A DNA stretch of 64,000 bases from CAG-103 sp963627135 (GTDB lineage Bacteria > Bacillota > Clostridia > Oscillospirales > Oscillospiraceae). Shown here in pieces: positions 1-6,739 of this stretch. Below the pieces are notes generated by a model, which searched no databases, was not told the DNA's origin, and saw nothing but the letters and a program-made list of their open reading frames with translations. Location: contig CAVFZY010000029.1 in NCBI GenBank assembly GCA_963627135.1, positions 1 to 64,000 on the forward strand, read 5' to 3'. Each line of letters begins with the position of its first letter. The first letter of the stretch is position 1. The position numbers and the translations under genes are program-made.

Positions 1-64
1 CAGCAAGCCCTTTCGGTTGCTTGAACTATTTACGTTATAATATTTGTCTAACTTTTGGGGGTCA
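1..64. mobile_element. End of an IS3-family (IS150-like) insertion sequence, cut by the window edge
   Basis: Positions 45-64 read TGTCTAACTTTTGGGGGTCA. On the minus strand this is TGACCCCCAAAAGTTAGACA, which I recognise as a typical terminal inverted repeat of IS3-family elements of the IS150 type. The flanking 44 bases up to the window edge are AT-richer than the neighbouring genes and would be the element interior. No transposase codons can be assigned because the element runs out of the window. The IS boundary lies only about 40 bp past the stop codon of the neighbouring reductase gene. The call rests on this one repeat. Confidence 0.55.
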
Positions 65-102
65 CTTCATCCGGTGTGCACCTGTTTTTTGCGTTATTTG
101 GT

Positions 103-810
103 TCAGATCAGCAGTCCGCCGTCCACGCCGAACACCTGCCCGGTCACGAATCGGGCGCGCTCGCTCGCCAGCAGCGTGATCGCATCGGCCACGTCCTCCG
201 CGCTGCCCATGCGGCACAGGGACGTGCTGTCGGCCAGTTCCGCCTTGTCCTCGGGGCTGAGGTTTGCAATCATATCCGTGTCGATGCAGCCGGGGGCGAT
301 ACAGTTGACACGGATGCCGGACGGGCCGAGCTCCTTTGCCAGCGCCTTCGTGAAGGCGATGACGGCGCCCTTTGTGGCTGAGTAGGCAACCTCGCACGAG
401 GCGCCGTTCGTGCCGAGGATGGAGGCGAGGTTGATAATGTGCCCGGCTTTCACGTGTACCATCGGCGGGATCGCGCACCGGCAGCAGTTGTACATACCCG
501 TGACGTTCACATCAAACAGCCGCTTCCAGACGGCCGGGTCGAGATCCGTCAGCAGACCGTAGACTGCGACACCGGCGTTGTTCACCAGCAGATCCACAGG
601 GCCAATTTTTTCGAACATGGCGGCGACGGCCTGCCCGTCGCTCACATCGGCGCAGATGGCCATGCCGCCGGTCTGCGCGGCGACCGCCTCGGCAGCCGTG
701 CGGGATTGGATATAGTTCACGTGCACCATCCAGCCGTCGCGGGCCAGCGCCAGCGCGGTCGCCTTGCCGATGCCGCGGGATGCCCCGGTCACAAGTGCAA
801 TTTTCTTCAT
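103..810 (-). CDS. SDR-family oxidoreductase (FabG-like)
   Basis: A 235-residue cytosolic short-chain dehydrogenase, probably using NAD(P)H to reduce a 3-oxoacyl or other carbonyl substrate. Visible family motifs: the dinucleotide-binding TGASRGIG near the N-terminus, NNAG in the middle, the catalytic YSATK (Tyr-x-x-x-Lys) after the serine in NLASILG, and a C-terminal VDGG. Length is normal for classical SDRs. I start at 810 because GGGAGGAG lies just upstream; an upstream in-frame ATG at 843 has no such site. It stands alone rather than in a fatty-acid cluster, so a FabG role is possible but unproven. The stop is about 40 bp from the IS3-like end at the window edge. Confidence 0.85.
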   Translation of the reverse strand: MKKIALVTGASRGIGKATALALARDGWMVHVNYIQSRTAAEAVAAQTGGMAICADVSDGQAVAAMFEKIGPVDLLVNNAGVAVYGLLTDLDPAVWKRLFDVNVTGMYNCCRCAIPPMVHVKAGHIINLASILGTNGASCEVAYSATKGAVIAFTKALAKELGPSGIRVNCIAPGCIDTDMIANLSPEDKAELADSTSLCRMGSAEDVADAITLLASERARFVTGQVFGVDGGLLI

Positions 811-836
811 GCAATGCTCCTCCCAGAAACGAACAT

Positions 837-865
837 TTGTCAAAACGCTGCGTCTATGTTATTAT
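837..865 (+). promoter_or_regulatory. Sigma-A-type promoter for the PASTA protein gene
   Basis: TTGTCA (837-842), a 17-bp spacer and TATTAT (860-865) point toward the gene at 918. An overlapping minus-strand TATAAT (861-866) with a 4/6 -35 (884-889) could serve the divergent reductase gene. Confidence 0.6.
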
Positions 866-917
866 ATACTTGTTTCCTTGAAATTTCTATCCATCCTGTT
901 GATTCCGGAGGAAAAAT

Positions 918-1730
918 ATGAGCAGACATACAACCACACGCCGCCGTCACGGCGTCCGGCGCATGAGTGAGCGCAAACGGCTGACGATCACGGCGATCAC
1001 GGCGGTGCTCGCCCTGGTCACGGTCGTGATCTGCGCGCTGACCGGCGTGTTCAATTTTCATAAAGGCAATGAGCGCATCCTGCCCAATCTCGTCGGCCAG
1101 ACGGAGGAATCGGCCAAGGCACAGCTTGCGGAGCTGGACGCCGAGCCGAGCATCACGTATGAAAACAGCGACGAGACCAAGGGTATCGTCATCCGGCAGG
1201 ACGTCAATGAGGGCACACAGCTCAAGCACCGGCAGACGGTCACGTTCGTTGTCTCGCTCGGCCCGAAAGAGCAGCCAACGGCGCCGGAGGACACCCCGGT
1301 CGCGATCCCGAGCTTCGTCGGCCTGACGCTCGAGCAGGCGCAGGCGACGGCCAAGAGCCTCGGCGTCACCGTGGAGGCGGGCGGCACTGTCTATGATGAC
1401 AACGTGCAAAAGGGCTCCGTTGCGCGCCAGGATCCGGTCGGCGGCACGATGGTCAAGCCGGGCACGACAATCCAGGTCTCCATCTCGGCAGGCCCGGAGA
1501 AGAAGGAGTACACTGTCACCGTCACATGCGGTACCGGCGGCAGCGTCAGCCCGAGCGGCGATCAGAAGGTGGCTGAGGGCGGCAGCGTGTCGTTCACAAT
1601 CACGCCGAAGGAGGGCTACGAGGTCGCGACACTGGTCATCGACGGCACCACGGTTCTGCCGCTGACGAGCTATTCTTTCATGAATGTCGACAGTAACCAC
1701 ACACTCTACGTGACGTTCCGCGAAAAGTAA
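918..1730 (+). CDS. Membrane-anchored protein with two PASTA domains and a C-terminal Big-like repeat
   Basis: A 270-residue protein. It has a basic cytosolic tail of about 23 residues, one transmembrane helix (about residues 24-45), two PASTA modules (about 52-115 and 124-194; each has the P-x-L/F-V-G-x-T/L start), and a C-terminal domain of about 70 residues. That last domain has the pattern of a divergent InlB B-repeat: G-G-S-V-S-P-x-G, EGGSVSFTITPKEGY, and an aromatic/Asn end. PASTA domains bind uncrosslinked peptidoglycan or muropeptides. No kinase domain is present, so this is not a PrkC/Stk kinase; it is more likely an envelope-surface binding protein. Start chosen at ATG 918 behind TCCGGAGG. 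It has its own promoter at 837-865 and is divergent from the reductase gene. Confidence 0.8.
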   Translation: MSRHTTTRRRHGVRRMSERKRLTITAITAVLALVTVVICALTGVFNFHKGNERILPNLVGQTEESAKAQLAELDAEPSITYENSDETKGIVIRQDVNEGTQLKHRQTVTFVVSLGPKEQPTAPEDTPVAIPSFVGLTLEQAQATAKSLGVTVEAGGTVYDDNVQKGSVARQDPVGGTMVKPGTTIQVSISAGPEKKEYTVTVTCGTGGSVSPSGDQKVAEGGSVSFTITPKEGYEVATLVIDGTTVLPLTSYSFMNVDSNHTLYVTFREK

Positions 1731-1740
1731 ACACGGCAGT

Positions 1741-1774
1741 AAAATGCGCCCCCGGCAGCAGGCCGGGGGCGCAT
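1741..1774 (-). terminator. Intrinsic terminator of the phosphodiesterase gene
   Basis: A perfect 13-bp GC-rich stem (1744-1756 with 1762-1774, 5-nt loop). On the minus strand it is followed by TTTTACTG. It sits 4 bp past the stop of the minus-strand gene and may also stop convergent transcription from the PASTA gene. Confidence 0.75.
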
Positions 1775-1777
1775 GGT

Positions 1778-2254
1778 TTATGCCTCGGGAATGGCGTGGA
1801 TGCCGACGGTGCGGACTGCGCCGTCCTCCGTCTCGATGCAGGCGTATGTGCACGCTGCGCCAACGCCGGCCGTGCCGGGGTTGACGACGTACAGCCCCTG
1901 CATGGTTTCGTTCACGGCGCGGTGCGTGTGCCCGAAGAGCACCATGTCCGCGCCCGCGAAATAGGCTGCGTTGAGCAGGGCATCGAGCGTATATTTCGCG
2001 CTGTACCGGTGCCCATGCGTGAGGAAAAACTTCACGCCGTCGAGCGTGAGCTGCAGCACCTCCGGGCTTATTGGCTCCCGGTCGCAGTTGCCGCACACAC
2101 GGTACAGCGACAGGTCCGAAAACTCCTTTTCCAGCCGCTGCGTGTCGCGCTCGCAGTCGCCGAGATGGAACACGGCATCCGGCTGCTGCTGCCGGATGGC
2201 GCGCACCATGCCGAGCGTCCGGCCGTGAGAATCGGAAAAAACAAGGATCTTCGT
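1778..2254 (-). CDS. YfcE/MJ0936-type metallophosphoesterase with an apparent ACG start codon
   Basis: A calcineurin-like phosphodiesterase, about 158 residues if begun at 2254. Metal-binding motifs in order: FSDSHG (Asp-x-His), HLGDCERD, a GNCD in place of the usual GNH[DE], THGH and FGHTH. The first canonical in-frame start is ATG 2209, but starting there would delete the essential DSH motif. The codon in the expected Met position (before KILVFSDSHG) is ACG at 2254-2252, and an in-frame stop lies three codons further upstream. A strong AGAGGTGA sits 7 nt before the ACG, and a near-consensus promoter lies at 2325-2353. So either initiation occurs at ACG, or ATG has mutated to ACG, or the base is a sequencing error. 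Confidence 0.75.
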   Translation of the reverse strand, partial: TKILVFSDSHGRTLGMVRAIRQQQPDAVFHLGDCERDTQRLEKEFSDLSLYRVCGNCDREPISPEVLQLTLDGVKFFLTHGHRYSAKYTLDALLNAAYFAGADMVLFGHTHRAVNETMQGLYVVNPGTAGVGAACTYACIETEDGAVRTVGIHAIPEA

Positions 2255-2324
2255 GGCAAGTCACCTCTGCATTGCTCATAGAATACAATGTAAGCAGGAT
2301 ACCCGGCACGGTCGGGCCATCTGC

Positions 2325-2353
2325 ATTATACGGGACACGGCCTGCAAAGTCAA
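2325..2353 (-). promoter_or_regulatory. Promoter for the metallophosphoesterase gene
   Basis: On the minus strand: TTGACT, a 17-bp spacer, then a perfect TATAAT (2330-2325). It lies about 70 bp upstream of the ACG start and supports the gene being transcribed. Confidence 0.7.
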
Positions 2354-2379
2354 GCCGCCCCGAATGGAGCGTGACCGAT

Positions 2380-2622
2380 ATGAAGGACTTGGATGCGCTG
2401 AAAAAGCAGCTTGCACGCGACGGGCGTCTGCAGCGCCTGCAGGAGATCGCCGACTCGACCGACGGTCAGAAGCTGGCCGACGCGCTCGATGCGCAGAAGA
2501 TCGAGCAGGCGGCGCGCGCGGGGGACACCGAAACGCTGCGGCAGATCCTCACGCAGGTGCTCAGCACGGACACCGGGCAGCGTCTGGCCGGAAAAGTAAA
2601 GGACGCGATGCAGGATGGATGA
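2380..2622 (+). CDS. Small helical protein of unknown function, cassette gene 1
   Basis: An 80-residue, charged protein predicted to be mostly helical, with no signal peptide, membrane segment or cysteine. I do not recognise the family. Start chosen at ATG 2380 with GGAG about 10 nt upstream; a GTG at 2371 is in frame but has its ribosome site almost touching it. The stop overlaps the next gene's ATG by 8 bp, and that gene in turn overlaps a third small gene, so the three look translationally coupled and probably act together. Confidence 0.6.
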   Translation: MKDLDALKKQLARDGRLQRLQEIADSTDGQKLADALDAQKIEQAARAGDTETLRQILTQVLSTDTGQRLAGKVKDAMQDG

Positions 2623-2959
2623 GATCGGGGAAAAGCTCGACGCGCTGCTCAATGATCCGAAGCAGTTCGGCAAGATCGCGCAGTTGGCATCCTCAATCCT
2701 GGGCGACGGCGGCGATAAGTCCGCGCCGCCGTCCGCACCGGAGCTGGAGCTTGACCTCGATATGGGGCAGCTGCGTCGGATGATGTCGGCCCTGCGCGGT
2801 GGCGGACACGATTCCGCCAATCGCCACCTGCTCGAGGCTATGAAGCCCTATCTGGCCGAGAAGCGCCGGCGGAAGATCGACCGCGCCATGAAGCTCGCAC
2901 GGCTCGCGTCGCTTGCCGAGCTCGCCGCCGAGGACTTGGAGGGGGACGACCATGTATAA
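2615..2959 (+). CDS. Small charged protein of unknown function, cassette gene 2
   Basis: A 114-residue soluble protein. The N-terminal third is helical, followed by a Pro/Ala linker (about residues 35-45), an acidic LELDLDMGQLRRMMSALRGG segment, and a basic helical region containing LAEKRRRKIDRAMKLARL. No catalytic motif is visible. It overlaps cassette gene 1 by 8 bp and cassette gene 3 by 8 bp. The alternating acidic and basic helices suggest protein-protein contacts, but function is unknown. Confidence 0.65.
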   Translation: MDEIGEKLDALLNDPKQFGKIAQLASSILGDGGDKSAPPSAPELELDLDMGQLRRMMSALRGGGHDSANRHLLEAMKPYLAEKRRRKIDRAMKLARLASLAELAAEDLEGDDHV

Positions 2960-3227
2960 TCGTTATCAGGGCAACAGCGGCCGGGTTGAGCGCGTGCCGG
3001 ATGTGCCGCAGCCTTCAATCCGTCCGCGCCCGCCCGCGCCGTCTGGCGGAAACAACAAGCCGCCGCCGGGCTTGCCCGGCGGCGGCTTGCAGCAGTTGCT
3101 GCAGAAATTTTCGCTCGCAGACCTCGAAAGTGAGGATCTGCTGCTGATCCTGGTGCTGTATCTCATGTACCGTGAGAGCGGCGACAAGGAGCTGCTGTTC
3201 ATCCTCGGTGGGATGCTGTTTCTTTAG
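2952..3227 (+). CDS. Small Pro/Gly-rich protein with hydrophobic C-terminus, cassette gene 3
   Basis: A 91-residue protein with an Asn/Gly/Pro-rich, probably disordered N-terminal half. The C-terminal half holds two hydrophobic stretches (LLLILVLYLMY and LLFILGGMLFL) separated by a short charged RESGDKE turn, suggesting a membrane hairpin. I do not recognise a named family. Start at ATG 2952 inside the end of cassette gene 2. The stop overlaps the convergent wecB stop by 4 bp. As the only apparent membrane member of the cassette, it may anchor the other two products. Confidence 0.6.
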   Translation: MYNRYQGNSGRVERVPDVPQPSIRPRPPAPSGGNNKPPPGLPGGGLQQLLQKFSLADLESEDLLLILVLYLMYRESGDKELLFILGGMLFL

Positions 3228-4375
3228 TGCGCGGGCACGAACGGCTCGGGCGGCTGCACGTCGGGGAGAAAATGGCTCAAAACGGCCTGTGCAATGCGCG
3301 GGCAGGCCCTGCCGTCGCCATAGGGGTTGACGGCCTTGGCCATCCGGTCATAGGCGGCCGGATCGTCGAGCAGCTCGGCGGCCAGACGGTAGATGTCCTC
3401 CGTATCTGTGCCGGCGAGCTTGACGGTGCCGGCGGAGACGGCCTCCGGCCGCTCCGTCTCGCGCCGGAGCACGAGCACGGGTTTGCCGAGCGCGGGCGCC
3501 TCTTCCTGAATGCCGCCGGAATCGGTCATGACCATGTAGCTGCGCGCCATGAGTCGGTGCATATCCACGGCATCGAGCGGGGCGATGAGCCGGATGTTCG
3601 GCACGCCGCCGAGCAACTCCTCCGCCGTGCTGCGCACGACTGGGCTCAGGTGCACGGGGTAGACGATCTCCACGTCCGGGTAGACGAGCGCCAGACGGCG
3701 CACGGCGGTAAAGATGTTGTGCATGGGCTGGCCGTAATTTTCGCGCCGGTGGCAGGTCATGGCGATGACCCGCCGCGAGAAATCGACCTGCTGCAGCTCG
3801 TCCGAGACGAACTGCTCCCCGCGGACGGTGTAGTCCATGGCATCGATCACGGTGTTGCCGGTGACGAAAATGTCGCCCTCCACGGCCTCACGCTCGAGGT
3901 TGTGGGCGTTATTTGCAGTCGGCGCGAAGTGCAGCGTGGCGATGCGGCCGACGAGCGAGCGGTTCATCTCCTCCGGGAAGGGGGACCAGCGGTCATACGT
4001 GCGCAGACCGGCCTCCACATGGCCGACGGGGATCTTGGCGTAAAACGCGGCGAGTGCGCCGGCAAACGTCGTCGTGGTGTCGCCGTGGACAAGCACGATG
4101 TCCGGCTGCACCTCGCTGAGCACTTCGCGCATCCGCTCGAGCACGCGTGTCGTGATCGCGGTCAGATCCTGCACCTGCTGCATAATGTTCAGGTCATAAT
4201 CCGCCCGGATGCCGAAGCAGTCCATGACGGAGTCAAGCATTTCCCGGTGCTGCGCCGTGATGCACACGATGCTTTCGATCTCGGGGTGCTTTTGCAGCTC
4301 GAGTACGAGCGGCGCCATTTTGATCGCTTCCGGCCGGGTGCCGAAAACGGACATGACTTTAATGCGTTTGCTCAT
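3224..4375 (-). CDS. wecB: UDP-N-acetylglucosamine 2-epimerase (non-hydrolysing)
   Basis: Interconverts UDP-GlcNAc and UDP-ManNAc in the cytosol, supplying ManNAc for cell-wall glycopolymers. About 383 residues, normal for the WecB/MnaA family. Visible motifs: GTRPEAIKMAPL at the N-terminus, HGDTTT, GHVEAGLRT, FPEEMNR, TCHRREN, and TDSGGIQEEAPALGKPVLVLR near the C-terminus. Two consecutive ATGs exist (4378 and 4375); I prefer the second because AGGAGG lies 6 nt before it. It overlaps the end of the upstream WecA/TagO-type gene by 17 bp, consistent with an operon making the first steps of a wall polymer. Confidence 0.93.
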   Translation of the reverse strand: MSKRIKVMSVFGTRPEAIKMAPLVLELQKHPEIESIVCITAQHREMLDSVMDCFGIRADYDLNIMQQVQDLTAITTRVLERMREVLSEVQPDIVLVHGDTTTTFAGALAAFYAKIPVGHVEAGLRTYDRWSPFPEEMNRSLVGRIATLHFAPTANNAHNLEREAVEGDIFVTGNTVIDAMDYTVRGEQFVSDELQQVDFSRRVIAMTCHRRENYGQPMHNIFTAVRRLALVYPDVEIVYPVHLSPVVRSTAEELLGGVPNIRLIAPLDAVDMHRLMARSYMVMTDSGGIQEEAPALGKPVLVLRRETERPEAVSAGTVKLAGTDTEDIYRLAAELLDDPAAYDRMAKAVNPYGDGRACPRIAQAVLSHFLPDVQPPEPFVPAH

Positions 4376-5537
4376 CATTGACCTCCTGTGAGGGCGCTTC
4401 GGCAGCTGCGGTGTCTTTTTCCTGTTCGGCCGCTTCGGCTTCCGCCTGCGCGTCCGCGGCGGCCTGTGCCTCCTGCAGCTCCACGTCGATGTGGTGCTTG
4501 TGCACGCTCTTGCGGATGAAGGCGCACACGACAAAGCCAATCAGCAGCGCGAGAATGAGCAGCGCGATGCGGATGGAGCCCTTCGTCGTGAGCACGACGG
4601 CGGCGAGGCCGAGCGTGGCGCTGATGGCGTAGAGGATCGCAACGGCCTGCTTCTGGTTCAGACCGAGATCCATGAGCTTGTGGTGGAAGTGGCCGCGGTC
4701 GGCGTGAAACGGGCTCTGCCCGTGCAGGATACGGCGGCAGAACGCGAAGAGCGTGTCCGACAGCGGCACGGCCAGCGCGAGCACAGGTACGACAAACGTG
4801 ACGATCGCGTAGAACTTGAACAATCCGAGCACCGACACCGTTGCCAGCACGTAGCCGAGCAGCAGGGAACCGGTGTCGCCCATGAAAATGCGGGCGGGGT
4901 TGAGGTTGTAGGGCATGAAGCCGATGCACGCGCCGGCGAGCGCCGCGACGATGAGCGCCACGTTCGGCTCCGACACGAGCAGCGCTACGACCAGAATGGT
5001 CACGCAGCTGATGGTCGACACGCCGACGGCCAGGCCGTCGAGTCCGTCGATGAGGTTGACAGAGTTCGTGATGCCGACGATCCACAGCACGGTCAGCGGG
5101 AGGGCGAGCCAGCCGAGGACGATGGCCTCCTGGCTGCTGAACACGTTCGGGTTCGAAACGACGCTGATGACCACGCCGTGCAGCACGGCGATGACGGCGG
5201 CAAGGATCTGGATCAGAAACTTCGTCCACGCGCGCAGGGAGATGATGTCGTCGATCACGCCGGTGATGACGATGATGATCGACCCGAGCAGAATGCCGCG
5301 TACCTCCTGCGTGATGTCCACGAACAGGAGCATCGACACGATAAAGCCCAGAAAGATGGCCAGACCGCCCATGCGGGGGATGGGATGATCGTGCACGCGC
5401 CGGGCCTCGCCCGGCACATCCATGGCGCCGAGTTTTTGCGCCAGAATCTTGACGACCGGCGTCAGCGCAAAGCTGACCACGAACGCGATGAGGATCGCGA
5501 GCATGACTTTGATCCAGACAGCAGTGTTAAGAAACAT
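4359..5537 (-). CDS. wecA: Undecaprenyl-phosphate N-acetylglucosaminyl-1-phosphate transferase (WecA/TagO type)
   Basis: A polytopic membrane enzyme of the MraY/WecA family that transfers GlcNAc-1-phosphate from UDP-GlcNAc to undecaprenyl phosphate, committing lipid carrier to secondary cell-wall polymers. 392 residues with about ten hydrophobic helices. Visible motifs: PRMGGLAIFLG after the first helix, the NLIDGLDGLAVG loop with catalytic aspartates, FMGDTGSLLLG, and HFHHKLMDLGL. The last ~45 residues form an Ala/Glu/Gln-rich cytosolic tail that looks disordered and is not part of the core enzyme. It sits 27 bp after trpS and overlaps wecB by 17 bp, so all three are probably co-transcribed from the trpS promoter. 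Confidence 0.92.
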   Translation of the reverse strand: MFLNTAVWIKVMLAILIAFVVSFALTPVVKILAQKLGAMDVPGEARRVHDHPIPRMGGLAIFLGFIVSMLLFVDITQEVRGILLGSIIIVITGVIDDIISLRAWTKFLIQILAAVIAVLHGVVISVVSNPNVFSSQEAIVLGWLALPLTVLWIVGITNSVNLIDGLDGLAVGVSTISCVTILVVALLVSEPNVALIVAALAGACIGFMPYNLNPARIFMGDTGSLLLGYVLATVSVLGLFKFYAIVTFVVPVLALAVPLSDTLFAFCRRILHGQSPFHADRGHFHHKLMDLGLNQKQAVAILYAISATLGLAAVVLTTKGSIRIALLILALLIGFVVCAFIRKSVHKHHIDVELQEAQAAADAQAEAEAAEQEKDTAAAEAPSQEVNDEQTH

Positions 5538-5564
5538 GAGAACTGATCTCCAATAATGTAAGTA

Positions 5565-6578
5565 TTATTTGGCGACGAAGCCGACCTTCTTATAGACCTT
5601 GCGCAGCGTTTTGTTGGCGATGTAGGACGCCTTTTCCGCGCCGGCTTTGTAGACGCTCTCGAGATAGGCCTTGTCCTTGAGCAGCCGCTCGCTCTCCTCG
5701 CGGATGGGGCGCAGCGTCTCGACGACAACCTCGCCGACGGCGGGCTTGAACGCGCCGTAGCCCTGGCCCTCAAATTCCGCCTCGATCTCCTCAAAGGTCT
5801 TGCCGGTGCAGGCGGAGTAGATGCTCATGAGGTTCGACACGCCGGGCTTGTTCGCCAAATCATAGCGTACGCAGCGCTCGGTGTCGGAGTCCGTGACGGC
5901 TTTTTTGAACTTACGCATGATGACGTCCGGCTGGTCGAGCAGGTACACGGTGCCGTTGGGGTCCTTATCGGACTTGGACATTTTGTTTTCCGGCGAGGCG
6001 AGGCTCATGACGCGCGCGCCGACCTTCGGAATGTACGGCTCGGGGATCTTGAACACATCACCGTAGATGTTGTTGAAGCGCGTGGCCACGTCGCGGCAGA
6101 GCTCGACGTGCTGCTTCTGGTCACTGCCGACGGGGACGTAGTCCGGCTGGTAGAGCAGGATGTCCGCCGCCATCAGGGCGGGGTAGGTGAACAGGCCACC
6201 GTTGATATTTTCGGCGTTTTTGGCGCTTTTGTCCTTGAACTGCGTCATGCGCGAGAGCTCGCCGAACATGGTGTAGCAGTTGAGCACCCAGCCGAGCTGG
6301 GTGTGCGCGGGCACATGGCTCTGGATGAAGAGCGTGTTCTTTTCCGGGTCGAGGCCGCAGGCAATGTATTGCGCGAGCTGCTCGATGGTGCGGCGGCGTA
6401 GATCGGCGGGGTTCTGCCGCACGGTGATCGAGTGCAGGTCGGCCATGAAATAATAGCAGTCAAAGATCTCGGCGCGCTCGCTCCAGTTTTTGATCGCGCC
6501 CAGGTAGGATCCGAGCGTCAGATCGCCGGAGGGCTGGATGCCGGAGAGCATCACTTTTTTTGCTGTTTTTTCTTCCAT
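5565..6578 (-). CDS. trpS: Tryptophanyl-tRNA synthetase
   Basis: Class I synthetase charging tRNA-Trp, 337 residues (normal size). The N-terminal SGIQPSGDLTLGSYLGA holds the HIGH-equivalent signature, and NKMSKSDK at about residue 197 is the KMSKS loop. Start chosen at ATG 6578, preceded by AAGGAAG; an in-frame ATG at 6659 would add 27 non-homologous residues and lies upstream of the likely promoter. It is the first gene of a probable trpS-wecA-wecB operon. No T-box leader is visible upstream. Confidence 0.95.
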   Translation of the reverse strand: MEEKTAKKVMLSGIQPSGDLTLGSYLGAIKNWSERAEIFDCYYFMADLHSITVRQNPADLRRRTIEQLAQYIACGLDPEKNTLFIQSHVPAHTQLGWVLNCYTMFGELSRMTQFKDKSAKNAENINGGLFTYPALMAADILLYQPDYVPVGSDQKQHVELCRDVATRFNNIYGDVFKIPEPYIPKVGARVMSLASPENKMSKSDKDPNGTVYLLDQPDVIMRKFKKAVTDSDTERCVRYDLANKPGVSNLMSIYSACTGKTFEEIEAEFEGQGYGAFKPAVGEVVVETLRPIREESERLLKDKAYLESVYKAGAEKASYIANKTLRKVYKKVGFVAK

Positions 6579-6627
6579 TTTTATTACTTCCTTAGCTGTT
6601 GTGCTGAAAATTCGCATTTGTTTGAAT

Positions 6628-6656
6628 ATTGTACCACAACCGGTGGTGGAATACAA
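6628..6656 (-). promoter_or_regulatory. Promoter for trpS-wecA-wecB
   Basis: Minus strand TTGTAT, 17-bp spacer, TACAAT with an extended TGG just before it. The -35 is poor (3/6) but the extended -10 compensates. Confidence 0.5.
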
Positions 6657-6669
6657 CACAGAAAGTTCC

Positions 6670-6698
6670 TTGACAATCCATGCGATGTAAAATAAGAT
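6670..6698 (+). promoter_or_regulatory. Promoter for gltX
   Basis: Consensus TTGACA (6670-6675), 17-bp spacer, TAAGAT (4/6 match), about 40 bp before the gltX ATG. Confidence 0.55.
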
Positions 6699-6739
6699 AT
6701 AAATAATTATGGATCGTCTATCCGGAGGATACAGAGAAT

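Noticed and set aside
840..2309. A 489-codon minus-strand open frame across the PASTA and phosphodiesterase genes.
   Set aside because: It is Arg/His/Ala-rich, typical of an antisense frame in GC-rich DNA, and overlaps two genes with clear domains.
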